Shown: positions 35,026 through 47,379, counted from the first letter of the stretch. The stretch: DNA of 64,000 bases from Muraenolepis orangiensis (GCA_027704905.1 CM051015.1:14738192-14802191), one strand, 5' to 3'. Made by a program: numbers and translations. Notes: generated from the sequence alone by a model not told the origin.

Positions 35026-36655
35026 TTATTCTTTATCCTCAGTGCATTCAGGGAGTGGAATTAATCTTGAAACGGGCCGTACATATTCTCGACCTTGAAT
35101 AGTGATCTTAGCACTGCGGATGTTTCCATCTTTTCCCGGGTAGGTCTCACTTATCCTTCCGATAGGCCATGATGCTCGAGGATATTGAGGGTCAATCATC
35201 ATTACAACCTGACCAGAATCAAGGTTTACCTTGTTTGTCTTCCATTTCAGCCTGGTTTGAAGGTTTGGGAGGTAATGTCGAATGAAAGCTGTCCACAAAT
35301 GATCAGCCAGGATCTGACTGTGACGCCACCTCCTCCTGCCCAGGAGCTCACTGTCACAGTAGATTGCCTGAGGAAGAGAGGAGTCAGGCTGCCCAATCAA
35401 AAGCATGTTTGGTGTAACTGGGTCTGGATCAGCAAGGTCAGAAGAGACATATCCAAGGGGTTTTGAATTTAGGATGCCTTCCACTTCAATCAGGACAGTG
35501 TGAAGGACTGTTTCTGTAGTTGGTTGGTTTCCTAGTGCAATGTAAGGGCAATTGTTATGGATCTTATTTCTCATTCCCAGCTGCCTCCAAAATGTGGGGA
35601 ACATGGAGGATTAAACTGGAAGTGGACTTGGGTGTGGGCTAATTGCTTCTTTAAGTCTGGTGCCATGGCCTGGAATGCATTTTGTAGCTCTGCCTCCCCC
35701 CCTTTGAAATTAGTTCCGCAATCAGACAGTAGTTCAAAGGGTTTTCAAGAATATATCTGTGTCCATACTGTCAAGCAGTTCAAGGTGTATGTACCGGGTT
35801 GTTAAGCATTTGAAAAGCAGGCCCCATCTCTTTTCCGTGCGGCGGCCTACTTTCACTGTGAAAGGCCCAAAACAATCTATGCCAATGGACCAGAATGGGG
35901 GCTTTGAAAGTCGAAGATGGGCTGGAGGAAGGTCTGCAATTTTGGGAATAACTGGATTGGCTCTCCATCTCTGACAGTCTTGACACTGATGTTGATGTTG
36001 GCGAATGGCTTGGCGACCGCGCTGAATCCAGGACCTGTGTCTTATTTCCCCCAAAACATGCTCAGGGCCTGGGTGGAGCAGTTTAGGTCATGGCTGAGCG
36101 ACCACCGACTCTGATGAGGTTAAGATCAGGGTCATATTCAGGAGACAAGGGGAGAAGTTTGCTGCTTTTTTTCTCTCCGATTGGACCCTTTGCAGAAGAT
36201 GCCTCTCCGAGTCTGTATAGCATTGGGCTATGTTTGAGATTTGATCTGCCGCCCCATAAAGCACATTCTTTGTGTCATTTAGGAGGTTGTTCCAGCTACT
36301 ATACTTGTTCAGATCAGGGATTTTTGTGTAACTTGTCATTACTGCACCACAGAACATAGATTTTCTGATTTCCTCAACAGGCTCAGATTTAGCTTCCGGG
36401 CATTGACTAGCTGGCCAGCAGTTGGTGTTAAGCAAGAGGAAAGGGGGGCCTTGACTCCATCTGTGTTGCTGTGAAAGTTCGAGTACAGTTTGGCCACTGT
36501 TGGGAGATGGTTTATTACAGCTGGATCATTGCTGGCCCATTGACAAATGTCAAACCCACCATCTGCCAGCAGAGGTTTCATTTTGTCAATGAGGGACCTG
36601 GCTTCTTCAGGGGAATGACAACTTTGGAGGCAGTTATCAACACTAACCATGCGCT
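35026..36655 (-). pseudogene. BEL/Pao pol: reverse transcriptase end, RNase H and integrase (frameshifted)
   Basis: Minus-strand pieces in order are as follows. RT end: VDNCLQSCHSPEEARSLIDK and GGFDICQWASNDPAVINHLP. Connection region at 36435-36088: KIPDLNKYSSWNNLLNDT. Integrase zinc region and core at 36054-35734: HQCQDCQRW, PFWSIGIDCFGPF and RYIHLELLDSM. C-terminal integrase domain with the DUF5641-type end at 35604-35026: TPNMLLIGQPDS, RRRWRHSQILADHLW and YPRASWPIGRI. At least three frameshifts separate them. The 5' half of the element (gag, protease, RT start) is absent. BEL/Pao is one of the LTR retrotransposon families found in fish. Confidence 0.88.
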
Positions 36656-36796
36656 AACTGAACATATGCTAACAGTGGGCTAACCACCCACCCAGCATAT
36701 GCTAACTATGCCTTTGCTTTACGGTGCGCATCTGCTGATGTGAGGAGCATCACATGTCTTTACAGTTCCATACTCCATCTGTCTTTATCTGTATCT

Positions 36797-36797
36797 G

Positions 36798-36891
<94 letters not shown>

Positions 36892-36895
36892 CTCT
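36797..36895. repeat. (TC)n microsatellite
   Basis: Long TC run immediately before the ~310-bp tandem array. Confidence 0.95.
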
Positions 36896-36900
36896 GTACG

Positions 36901-37866
<966 letters not shown>

Positions 37867-37879
37867 TTAAAAACCAGTA

Positions 37880-37887
37880 CACTACAG
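37880..37887. repeat. 8-bp target duplication of MITE (left)
   Basis: CACTACAG, repeated at 38453-38460. Confidence 0.9.
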
Positions 37888-38452
37888 CAGGGGTTCCCAA
37901 CCGCCGGGCTGCGGACCGGTACCGGGCCGTGGAGGTGTTACTGCCGGGCCGCGAAACAGCTGTATGTTTATCATCATATTTGACTCAAATGATTTGAGTA
38001 TAGGTGAACGGCGGGCGGTATAATCTATATATAGAGATTATATATATAGTATAATCTATATATATAGATTATATAGCGGTATATATGGGCGGTATAATCT
38101 ATATATATAGATTAAATATATATTGGCGGCATAACGAGAGACTTTCAGTTGCACGCGCTACTAAAGAGACTACGCGCTAGTGATCTGTCGGTCGCGAACG
38201 AGCCGGCTCAAAGAGTCGGCACTTTTAAATGAACGACGGGAAAACCCTGGCTCGCACCCGCGAACGAGCCAGGGTTTTTGTTACGGGTGCTCCGCGTACA
38301 TGCGTTTACACTGAAATCGAGCCCTGCCGTTTTGTTAGGGGTGTGTGTTGACAACACACTTTGACAACCGGTCCGTGAAATTGACAACCGGTCCGCGAGA
38401 TTTTTTTCATGTATCTGCCGGTCCGTGGCACAAAAAAGGTTGGGAACCCCTG
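37888..38452. mobile_element. Non-autonomous hAT element (MITE)
   Basis: Inverted ends CAGGGGTTCCCAACC and GGTTGGGAACCCCTG, with 8-bp duplications CACTACAG on both sides. Internally it has AT palindromes (38022-38125) and a GC-richer hairpin 'aaaccctggctcg...cgagccagggttt' (38240-38276). It has no coding capacity. The ends resemble those of the autonomous hAT at 39089-41858 (CAGTGGTTCCCAACC), which could mobilise it. Confidence 0.92.
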
Positions 38453-38610
38453 CACTACAGCACAAGTACAGTACAGCGAAAGGAATTTCTCTGCATTTAA
38501 CCCATCCTAGTTTTAAGAGCAGCGGTCAGCTATTTATACAGCGCCCCAAGGAGGAGTTAGGGTTAGGGTGTCTTGCTCAAGGACACCTTGACCGTGTTTT
38601 TTGCTAGGAG
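38453..38610 (+). repeat. Dispersed teleost repeat fragment
   Basis: Begins 'gcacaagtacagtacagcgaaa' and continues through 'ctctgcatttaaccca' to 'gtcttgctcaaggacacctt'. Shares blocks with 24095, 44620, 9180 and 59785. Confidence 0.65.
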
Positions 38611-38786
38611 GAACCGGGGATAAATAAATGGATAGTAAGCAGTAATGGAACTCATTGACTCTAAGCTGATCAAGTATTCTCAGATGGCCACTCGCTGTGT
38701 TGTTAACTAGGCTAATGGTTTAGAATTGCATTCTCTCTCTCACTCTCACTCTCACTCTCACTCTCAATCTCTCTCTCTCTCTTCAG

Positions 38787-38868
38787 TGAGGTATGGGAGC
38801 TAGACCCTCCAGGGGTAGTCAACTCTGTGCTGCAGTACGCTGCCTGGGGAACTCAGAGTCAACAGCTG
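38787..38868 (+). CDS. dpp10: DPP10-like exon (EVWELDPPG...QYAAWGTQSQQL)
   Basis: A (TC)n-rich acceptor ends 'ctcttcag' at 38786. The donor GTGAGT starts at 38869. The exon encodes (one leading base) EVWELDPPGVVNSVLQYAAW then GTQSQQL, a close match to the DPP10 propeller segment and less close to DPP6. It ends in phase 0. Only 8 bases into the intron a (CA)n array begins. With the 25851 exon ending on two codon bases and this one starting with one, the two could join in frame (CA+T) even though the intervening exon was not found. Confidence 0.9.
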
Positions 38869-38874
38869 GTGAGT

Positions 38875-39064
<190 letters not shown>

Positions 39065-39080
39065 GACACACTCTGGGTCT

Positions 39081-39088
39081 CTCTAGAG
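39081..39088. repeat. 8-bp target duplication of hAT (left)
   Basis: CTCTAGAG, a perfect palindrome, repeated at 41859-41866. Confidence 0.95.
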
Positions 39089-41858
39089 CAGTGGTTCCCA
39101 ACCTTTTTTTTACCGAGGCACCCCTGAAAATATTTCTCGACCCCAAGGCACCCTAAGTTTTTGTAGATTTAAAAACCACTTCAGAGCTTAAACTAAAAAC
39201 AATAAATACACCATAAATTGGTTTTCAAATGTGTATTTAATTGAATAGAACATTTTATAGAACAAATAATGTATTCACACATAACAAGAACCAGACTAAA
39301 AATGTCAACACCATTTCTATGATGAATTCAATATTATAAACAAGCCTACTAAGTAGGCTCTTTTGTTTTGGCGGAAAATAGTAGGCCTACCTGTGTTAAA
39401 ACACGAATACATATCAATACAGTTATTATTTTACATTTGGATTTCAAAAGAGGCAGGCCTATCACTTAGATTAAATAATAACTTAATAGAATTGGAGGGA
39501 TGAAACAATGCCCTCTGACCTGACTGTGGTCATGTGACTCATCAACCACATCCCAAATATGAAACATTCTGCATTTCGCTATCCAGATAATACTGATTGA
39601 CAAAATCATAAATCATACATTTATAAGAAAGGCACACAAATTAACATCCAAACATAAACATTTCTCAGACCGTTACACGGTGCTAGTGCGACACTTGTGC
39701 CTGCTTTTGTGAGCAGAGTCTCTTGATGCGTGGGGGGATAGTGGACAGCGCAACGCGGAGGTCCTGCTCCACTGACAGCCGGGTGCGGGTCTTGTTTTTG
39801 ACATATGCGAGTGAGGAAAACGCCAGCTCGCACAAGTAGGAGGTTGGAAACTGTAAAAGCACCTTGATGGCACTCTCTGAGAGGGATGGATACTCGTGTC
39901 CCACAAGCAGCCAAAATATATCCAGACGTAGTTCCCCGTGCTTCAGTTTCAGGGAGCGGTCCATAGATAGCTCTGCGAGTTCATCCTGAGCTCTGCTTTT
40001 TAAACTTGTGGCTGATATTAATGACAGAGGATTAAACGGATCCCGGAGCCAATCGAAGTCTTCATTCATAGGAGGGAAATATGACTCAAACCTCTCCTCC
40101 AGCACTCTCAGGTGAGCAGCTACAACTTGTAGAAAAAATGCTGTCTTGTGCGCTGGGTCACTGGATGTCAGCGGAAACATTTCAATGTTTTTCTTGGCGA
40201 CTTTATTTTGCCACAGTCTTAACTTGGATCGGAAACCATTGAGTTTGTCTGTGGCTGTCAGGATATTCTCATTCTTCCCTTGCATTCTGATGTTGAGGTC
40301 ATTGAGGTGGCTAAAAATATCTGCCAGATATGCAAGCTTAACCCACCACGATTCATCATCCATTTGTTCTTTGTAGGGTAAGTCGTGCTCATTTGCAAAT
40401 GCAACAAGTTCGTCGCGGAGCTCGTAGACACGGGACAGCACCTTGCCCCGTGACAGCCAGCGGACCTCCGTGTGCAGTAAAAGGCCATGGTGCTCAGCCC
40501 CCATCTCATTGCACAATGAGCTGAACATCCGCGACTTCAGCGGACGGGACTTGATGTAGTTCACTATTTTCACAGCTTGTTCTAATACTGCAGTGAGGTC
40601 TGGTGGCATAGCTTTGGCGACAAGGGCTTCTCGGTGTAACATGCAGTGGGTTATCTGTACATCGGGATTTACCTGTCTCACTTTATTTACAAAACCTTTC
40701 ACCCTCCCCGTCATTGAGGCAGCCCCGTCGGTGCAAATGCTGTGGCACATCCCCCAGTTTAGACCCTGTTCTGTCAGGTAATCAGCTGTGGTCTTGTAAA
40801 TTTCCTCTCCTGTTGCATGTGTGTGTAACTCTTTGCAAAAAAAGAAGTTCTCCTCAATGGATTCTCCGTCAACATATCTCACGTTGGCAATGAGTTGACA
40901 GTGGCCACTTATGTCTGTTGAATCATCAACTTGCAGAGCGAATTTGCCACTTCTCTGTATTTTTTCAGTTAGGACAGTTTCTATATCTACTGACATGTCA
41001 TCGATACGACGTTTGATTGTATTGTTGGATAATGGAATTTTATCGATTTCTTTAGTAGCATCTGGCCCTATCATTACCCTGACAATTTCCTTACATGCCG
41101 GTAGAATGAGGTTTTCCGCGATAGTGTGGGCCTTTTTTGCCTTGGCGATTAACTCAGCAACCAAATAGCTGGCCTCTTGTGCTTTGTCAGAGACACGTAG
41201 AGACGAAAGCATACGTTGACTCTGCTTCTCATTTTGTGATTTCAGTCTCTGGAAATACTCAATGTCCTTGGAATTATAGGAAGGATGTTTTGTGCTAAAG
41301 TGTCTTGCTAGTTTACTTGGCACCATTCCTTCGTTGGATAATTTTTCTCTGCAGATTAGGCATTCTGGCGTCGGGCAGTCAGCATCCCCAGTCCAGGAGA
41401 AACCATACCGAAGGTAGCTTTCGCTGTACTGTCTGCTTTTAGACTTCTTTTGCACTGCTGTTCCATCAAGTTCTGTCATCCCGGCCTGTGTTGTTGAGGG
41501 CTGGGGTGCTTCTTTATTTATTGTCACTACGTAACGATCCATCTTGTAATTATTTGGCGCGAGGATAAAAAGCTGCTCTTCACGCCGTAAACAATGACGG
41601 CTGACGTAAATCATGAGAATTTAAGCAGTTTAATATTTCTAAATCTGAGCAATATATGTTTTATTAGCTTATGAACTCCATTGTACATGTAATAAAATAA
41701 AGTGTATATGAAGTGAAGTTTATTAAGTGAGAAAAAAAAAAAAAAAAAAAAAAAAAAAATTAAAAAATGTGGAACATAAAAATACGTTTTTTTGCGGCAC
41801 ACTTGGACAGTGCTCGCGGCACCCCAGTGTGCCGCGGCACACCGGTTGGGAACCACTG
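39089..41858 (-). mobile_element. Apparently complete hAT transposon
   Basis: Ends are CAGTGGTTCCCAACC (39089) and GGTTGGGAACCACTG (41844-41858), a perfect 15-bp inverted repeat. The flanks carry the 8-bp duplication CTCTAGAG. The element is 2770 bp and holds one uninterrupted 643-codon transposase on the minus strand, plus an A-run of about 27 at 41731-41759. The combination of intact ORF, perfect termini and perfect target duplication suggests a young insertion. It sits 220 bp downstream of the dpp10-like exon at 38787, in antisense to the gene. Confidence 0.95.
39683..41614 (-). CDS. hAT family transposase, ZBED/SCAND3-like, intact
   Basis: 643 codons. A second ATG in the frame, at MDRYVVTINKEAPQPS (about residue 25), may be the real start, since similar proteins begin near there. 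Residues about 65-120 form a BED-type zinc finger: YGFSWTGDADCPTPECLICREKL with C...C and H...H in RHFSTKHPSY. The segment LSNNTIKRRIDDMS precedes the first catalytic Asp in FALQVDDSTD. The second is in SICTDGAASMTGRVKGF. The conserved LLLHTEVRWLSRG follows. The C-terminal dimerisation region is PTSYLCELAFSSLAYVKNK. It is full-length and without stops. It would excise and reinsert the element in the nucleus. It is a transposon gene rather than a host gene, although related genes have been domesticated in vertebrates. Confidence 0.93.
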   Translation of the reverse strand: MIYVSRHCLRREEQLFILAPNNYKMDRYVVTINKEAPQPSTTQAGMTELDGTAVQKKSKSRQYSESYLRYGFSWTGDADCPTPECLICREKLSNEGMVPSKLARHFSTKHPSYNSKDIEYFQRLKSQNEKQSQRMLSSLRVSDKAQEASYLVAELIAKAKKAHTIAENLILPACKEIVRVMIGPDATKEIDKIPLSNNTIKRRIDDMSVDIETVLTEKIQRSGKFALQVDDSTDISGHCQLIANVRYVDGESIEENFFFCKELHTHATGEEIYKTTADYLTEQGLNWGMCHSICTDGAASMTGRVKGFVNKVRQVNPDVQITHCMLHREALVAKAMPPDLTAVLEQAVKIVNYIKSRPLKSRMFSSLCNEMGAEHHGLLLHTEVRWLSRGKVLSRVYELRDELVAFANEHDLPYKEQMDDESWWVKLAYLADIFSHLNDLNIRMQGKNENILTATDKLNGFRSKLRLWQNKVAKKNIEMFPLTSSDPAHKTAFFLQVVAAHLRVLEERFESYFPPMNEDFDWLRDPFNPLSLISATSLKSRAQDELAELSMDRSLKLKHGELRLDIFWLLVGHEYPSLSESAIKVLLQFPTSYLCELAFSSLAYVKNKTRTRLSVEQDLRVALSTIPPRIKRLCSQKQAQVSH

Positions 41859-41866
41859 CTCTAGAG

Positions 41867-43000
41867 GACCCTCCACTCACTGATGTGGCTCCAGCACACA
41901 GTGCCCACTCTGCTACACCTGCCAGTGGAGCACATTTTAAAACAGTAAACCACTTGTTTATCTGCAACTGCAACTGTAACTTGTTTAGAGGAATGGTGAT
42001 GCTTGTTCCTCATGTTTCTCTGTCTCATTGCATTTAGTTAGGTAGGAATCAAATCAAACCCACTGTTGAATGTTGTTGTCATATTGTTGTTGTTGTTGTT
42101 GTTGCTATGAGGAAGGAGGCCCACATAACTCATTTTCATCTGCGTCTTCGTCTTCATCTTCATCACAAGGCACCATTTTTTCATTTTGTGAAACCTTTAC
42201 TTTGAAAGGTGCCAGGTTTCTCCCTATAAAAACACAATGCAACATACCAAGCCTGTAGAGCCCTGAGTTGCTGCTTGTCATTACTTAAGTTACTTTACAA
42301 ATCCTTGTCCACCTTACAAGCTTCCTCCAGATGGAATATATTTGAATAGTCGGTGCCATGAAAAACTAATAAAAAATTAAATAACAATATTTCTTTGAAA
42401 CCATAAATAACTGCCTTCTGTGGTGTGTTCATTACTGGCCCAGTCCTATTGACTGGAAGGCCAACTCACGACCAGGCCTGTATCCATAGGGAGTTTTGTT
42501 GTCTATCAATGGGGCTTTAATTGGAGTATAATAGCACTTAGTGCTGAAGACATCTGGCTTTCTGGACACAAAATTATAAAATAAATACTTTTAAAAACCC
42601 AATTTGGCTTGTGAAACCCGGAAGGTTGAGTGGTGAGTCCACAGGATGGAGTCACTGCGTCCACCAGACGGGACTGGTGAGGTTATGGTGCAGGTTTAAT
42701 TGTTTAACAGTATTAACCGAATATATATTAATCTTCAACTGTTGATAAAACTGCATATCCCTGCTCACTACCTGCTGCTTATAAACTCCGATTTCTTTGT
42801 TCCTTTTGTTGGCCACATATGAGAGCTTAGGGCTGGGTTGTGTTTGACTCGCAGTTTGTTTAGGTAAAATAACATCCAATGGTCGTCGTGAGTTCCTGAT
42901 GTTCAAAGTGTATTGCATAAAACAAAAAGAATATACAAAAACAAAATGAACATTAATCGTACAGCTGTGGCAGCAGATTCCACCAATCTCTCCACGCTGA
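41867..43000. other. Intron-like stretch
   Basis: Contains a short (TTG)n at 42070-42105 and nothing coding that I recognise. The expected next DPP10 exon was not found here. Confidence 0.35.
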
Positions 43001-43002
43001 GG

Positions 43003-43005
<3 letters not shown>

Positions 43006-43047
<42 letters not shown>
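43006..43047. repeat. (GT)n microsatellite
   Basis: About 20 GT units. Confidence 0.95.
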
Positions 43048-43140
43048 GTTGATCCCGGTAGCGCTGCTGCCTGGTTGCTCCCCCGTCACACACCGTACCT
43101 CCAACTTAAAGTGGCGGAAACAGGCTTCCATATTTAACTG

Positions 43141-43330
43141 TCACATTGCTGCTCTTTTTTGGTTTATTTCTATTGTATATATTATTTTTATTTCTATGGT
43201 ATTGTTTTGGAGATGTAAACTGCGGGAGGGAATGGGGAGTAAGCATTCCAATGTACTTACCTATAAATGGCCAATTAAAATATCTTGTATCTTGTATTTG
43301 CTATCTTGTATATGCTATCTTGTATATATA
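43141..43330 (+). mobile_element. 3' end of the L2-like LINE family
   Basis: The stretch 'gctgctcttttttggtttat...ctgcgggagggaatggggag' then 'atcttgtatcttgtatttgc' is the reverse complement of the 3' UTR of the LINE copy at 21961-22200, ending in the same (TATCTTGTAT) tail. It is a 5'-truncated insertion. Confidence 0.8.
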
Positions 43331-43731
43331 TATATTATATATATATATATTTTACAATGCTGATGGCTGAGCCTACAACATTGTAAGACCAGCAGCCTTG
43401 TTATATAAAGAAAAAGCACTTTGTTCTCATTACGTTGCTTGGTCAACGCATGGCTCACGTGTAGCCAAGATTTCAAACTGAATTTAACAAAAAACAAGAA
43501 CATACAGACATTTTTCTCATACCTTATGGAGAGATCTAAATTTGGCCATCCTGGTGATTATAAAGAAGCAGTAGGTGTCGTGTTCAATTAGTTGATCTCC
43601 TGTTTAGCCCTTTAGCCGCTAACCCAAAAGATGTTGTGTGTGTATTGGACTACACATAGACCTGTATAACGGCAACTCATGCTCTATTGGTGATGTTGTT
43701 GTGACTGACGCTAGCATTCAAATGCTAAATG

Positions 43732-43739
43732 GTAAATGG
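43732..43739. repeat. 8-bp target duplication (left)
   Basis: GTAAATGG, repeated at 44508-44515. Confidence 0.88.
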
Positions 43740-44507
43740 TAGGGCTGCCCCCTATTAGTCGACCAAAGTTTAATCGACCAAAGAGTCATTAGTCGATCAA
43801 GTTTTCATTGGTCGTTGGTTGCAGGAAAAAAACAACAAAACAATTAACATCATTGACACGTGAGAGAGGACAGGTGAGAGAGGACAGGTGAGAGAGGACA
43901 GGTGAGAGAGGACAGGTGAGAGAGGACAGGTGAGAGAGGACAGCAGCAGCGCAGAGGAAAGTGAGCCTGCACCAAAGAAGCAAAGGGGAAACAGCAGAAG
44001 ATATCAATGAGAAATAAATGAGGAACGCTATCCTAAGCTTGCCAGAGCAGCTAAATGCATCCACTCCATCCCTTCGACATCCACATCCACGCCATCGGAG
44101 CACATATTTTCAAAAGCCAGCTTCATTGTGAGCAAGACACGGAGCTCACTTCTCCCGGACAACGTAGACTAAGTTAGCTTAAGCCTATATTTATTTATTT
44201 GTTTGTTTATATAATTTATATATTTTTTACATTGTTAAAATAAACGAAAAACAGAGTTTCAATTTAGTTTTTTAACAAAGGACAGTTTTTACTCATTGTT
44301 TGTTTTATAAAGTTATTGTGTTGGTTTTAAAGGTTCATAAGTTGTGTGATGTCGATGTTATATGCTGTGTTGTGTTAAAATAAATGAACAAAATGTTCAG
44401 ACACATTCAGAATTAGTTGACCATTAGACGAATGGCCTTTATGACCATTAGACGAACTGACGACCATTGGGATCGACCAGGAAAATCTTTGGTCGGGGGC
44501 AGCCGTA
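43740..44507 (+). mobile_element. hAT deletion derivative with transposase remnant
   Basis: Ends TAGGGCTGCCCCC and (reverse complement) TACGGCTGCCCCC, flanked by 8-bp GTAAATGG duplications. Inside is a short minisatellite 'acaggtgagagagg' (43858-43945). A + strand remnant of the hAT C-terminus follows: YPKLARAAKCIHSIPSTS, then PSEHIFSKASFIVSKTRSSL and LLPDNV (44025-44170). Most of the transposase is deleted. Confidence 0.88.
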
Positions 44508-44765
44508 GTAAATGGACTGCCTTTTATAGAGCACTTATATCCAAAGCGCTTGTCAAGTCATGCCTCACATACACCCATTCATACACCCATTCAACCACCC
44601 ACGGCGGAGTCAGCCATGCAAGGAGATAGCCAGCTCGTCGGGAGCAGTTAGGGTTAGGGTGTCTTGCTCAAGGACATCTCGACACTTTGTTAAGGAAGAG
44701 CTGGGGGATCGTACTAGCAACCTTCCAGTTGTGAGACGACCTCCTGAGCTACTGCCGCCAAATCA
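44508..44765 (+). repeat. Dispersed teleost repeat ('taaatggactgcctttta...')
   Basis: Carries 'ttatagagcacttatatcca', 'cacccattcatacacccatt', 'gtcttgctcaaggacatctc' and 'ctgagctactgccgcc', a pattern common as an interspersed repeat in fish. The hAT derivative at 43740 is inserted into its first bases. Confidence 0.7.
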
Positions 44766-44769
44766 TTAG

Positions 44770-46340
44770 TTTAGCCCAATCCCGTGCACTTCCGCGCAGA
44801 TGCATTGTTGAATGCCTGCGTTGCCGTCAACACATGCCTTCTCAGCTTCTTGATTTGGCTGGGCAAAGCTGCAATAATTAATCCATGGAAGGAGTGGACG
44901 GGTAACCTGTGAACTAGTGGCTTTCACCCCTAAACCACCATCTAACATTGATTGTTTTGCGTTGACATTATTATTGAAGCCCCGCTGTGACCTGAAGTCA
45001 CTCAGAGAACCGCTCCTTTCCCACTTCAAATGTTGATCATTTTTACATTTTTGATTTTGAAGTTATTATGACTTGGTGTGAATAGATCAAATCAGTGTGA
45101 CTTTCAGCCTCACAGATCAAGCTGGAAAATAAATTAACAAATTAACAAGACACAAAACGCCACCTCTTCCCAGCCAAGATAAATAATACATGTTACTGAT
45201 ATTAGACACAAAACAATTAGCTAAATAATGTCAAATGAATTTGAATATTTGCAGATAAATGTGATCTGCTAATAAGTTAAAACACTCCCTGCCTGCTTTT
45301 GTCTTCTTGTCTTAATTCTCTCAGAGGGAACGTTGCACAGCGCTGATCGCTGACCTAATTGTATAGTTATGTTTTCCTTATTGCATTTTTGTGCTTGCAT
45401 GCATGTACACATCCGTCTGTTCATGGACACACTACACTAAAACACATTTTTTGTTCCGTTTCTGTGGGATTTCTCGACATTATTGAGCTGTTTGTGTTTT
45501 TTATGGTTTATATTTATTTTTAAGAACATGATATGAAGCCATTACCTACACACTATTTCTTTGATCGCATGGACAAAATAAATTTGATATAATTTATAAT
45601 AAAATGATATCTATATAATATATAAATAAAATAATTTAATTCAATGCACTAACAATCCCTTGCCATGAAATGCGCTCTCCAAGGACTGTAGTGATTCAAT
45701 TATAATGATAAGCAATATTTGTGTCTTTAAAAATGCAGAAAGAACAACCAAATGTGTAACCATATGTATTCAACGTTCTTTCTCTGTTAGTTTGTCATGC
45801 CCACAGGGTCCCCACAGGGGTGGATCTCTTTGGTGTCAGAAGGTGTATCAACTTCCCAGCTTCCTTGCAGGTTTGACTGGGAAGCGTCATGATCCCCATT
45901 TCTAGGGCACCTTCCTCAACCAAGTCTTTGATGCTTTCATTCGTTTCTGTAACTAGTGCTTTTTTTACAGGATGAGGAAGTCAACCCCACGCACAACCCC
46001 CAACCTGGAGGACCTGTAATTTAGTAACAACCATCAATTTGTTTGAAATAATTAGTCTGCATTCATTGAGTATTTCCCTCTGACCTATCCAGATTTTCTG
46101 AGAAAAATGAAGAGATAATCAAATGCAATGACTACAGCCAAGTGCAAAGCGCAGCTTTCTACTTTTGAAACTTTGGAATATAGAAACATTTGAATCTTCT
46201 CTTCATCTTTCAATCTCTATTGTATTGTTTTACTGTCCTGTAATTATGCTACTGTGACACCCACATTTTCTGTCTGGGATAAATCAAATGGATCATACTT
46301 TAACCCCCTGCCCCCTCCCCCCATTATACCACTGCTCTCC
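44770..46340. other. Intron-like stretch
   Basis: No repeat family recognised. An acceptor-like 'ttttttacag' at 45962-45971 is followed by a short open frame that does not match the expected exon. Confidence 0.35.
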
Positions 46341-46347
46341 TCCACAG

Positions 46348-46477
46348 AGGACGGAAGTCTCCGGAAAGGGAGCGCCTCGCCTTCCTGGTCCTCAACGACA
46401 GCCTGGTACCCAACATGGTTCTGCCTCGCTTCACCGGCATGACCTACCCTCGGGTCAAGCAGTACCCCTACCCAAAG
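46348..46477 (+). CDS. dpp10: DPP10-like exon (ERLAFLVLNDSLVPNMVLPR...)
   Basis: The acceptor 'ctctcctccacag' ends at 46347. The donor GTACAG starts at 46478. The frame reads SPERERLAFLVLNDSLVPNM, VLPRFTGMTYPRVKQYPYPK and ends in phase 0. It matches the DPP10 segment SPDGERLAFL..NDSLVP through KQYPYPK closely. The first three residues (GRK) and the RE of SPERER depart from the family, where WWSPDGERL is expected, so the exon's 5' edge may have shifted. An alternative acceptor AG at 46356-46357 would start exactly at SP. A long minisatellite starts within about 15 bases of the donor. Confidence 0.88.
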
Positions 46478-46489
46478 GTACAGACCCCC

Positions 46490-46850
46490 ACTACCGTTAA
46501 CCAGTTGTATATATTACTAGTTCTGGTTTGAACTACCCTAGGGGTAGGGCTACTACTATAAACCACTAGTAGTTATTACTAGTACTGGTATGAACCTCCC
46601 TGGAGTAGGTCAGTGGTAGGGTTACTACTGTAAACCACTAGTAGTAGTAATTGCTAGTACTGGTATGACTTACTCGAAGGGTAACCCTACCCTTATCATA
46701 CCAGTACTAGTAAACCACTTATAGTAGTTTTTAACAGTACTGGTATGACCTACTCTAGGGGCAGGGTTACTACTGTTAACCACTAGTAGTTGTTATTACT
46801 AGTACTGGTATGACCTACCCTAGGGGTAGGGTTACTACTGGGGTAGGTTA
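46490..46850. repeat. Minisatellite, ~70-80-bp unit
   Basis: Four to five degenerate copies of 'gggtagggttactactgtaa...accactagtagt...actagtactggtatga'. One copy appears partly inverted (46676-46710). Confidence 0.88.
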
Positions 46851-47215
46851 TACAACAGCCAGTGCTTTAATACAAATATCTTTGTGATTTTCTTTATGTA
46901 CATTTATTTTCTATTCTTTCAGTTATTTTTGTTTAGCATCTGCTTTCTTCTTACCAGTGCAGGGAACACACAAGTCTGATTCACACCTGGAAAAGCATAC
47001 AGAAATAAGGACATTGTTTATACAAACAGTTTGTACACCTGATACCCCAGGAGTGTCTACCTGACGTACTGCACTGACCAAAACATTAGGTATACAAATA
47101 CATTAGTAAACAAAATGCTCATAATAAATCCTGATCATTCTTTAAGTGGAACACTTGCCTTAGCATATGCCCCTGTTACCACCTTACACTACATGATGTG
47201 TATTTGTATCTCTCT

Positions 47216-47379
<164 letters not shown>

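Noticed and set aside
45962..46020. Acceptor-like 'ttttttacag' followed by a frame with EEVNPTH, reminding of the missing AG.VNPTI stretch
   Set aside because: It lies upstream of the 46348 exon instead of downstream, and the frame soon stops. The match is six residues and likely chance.
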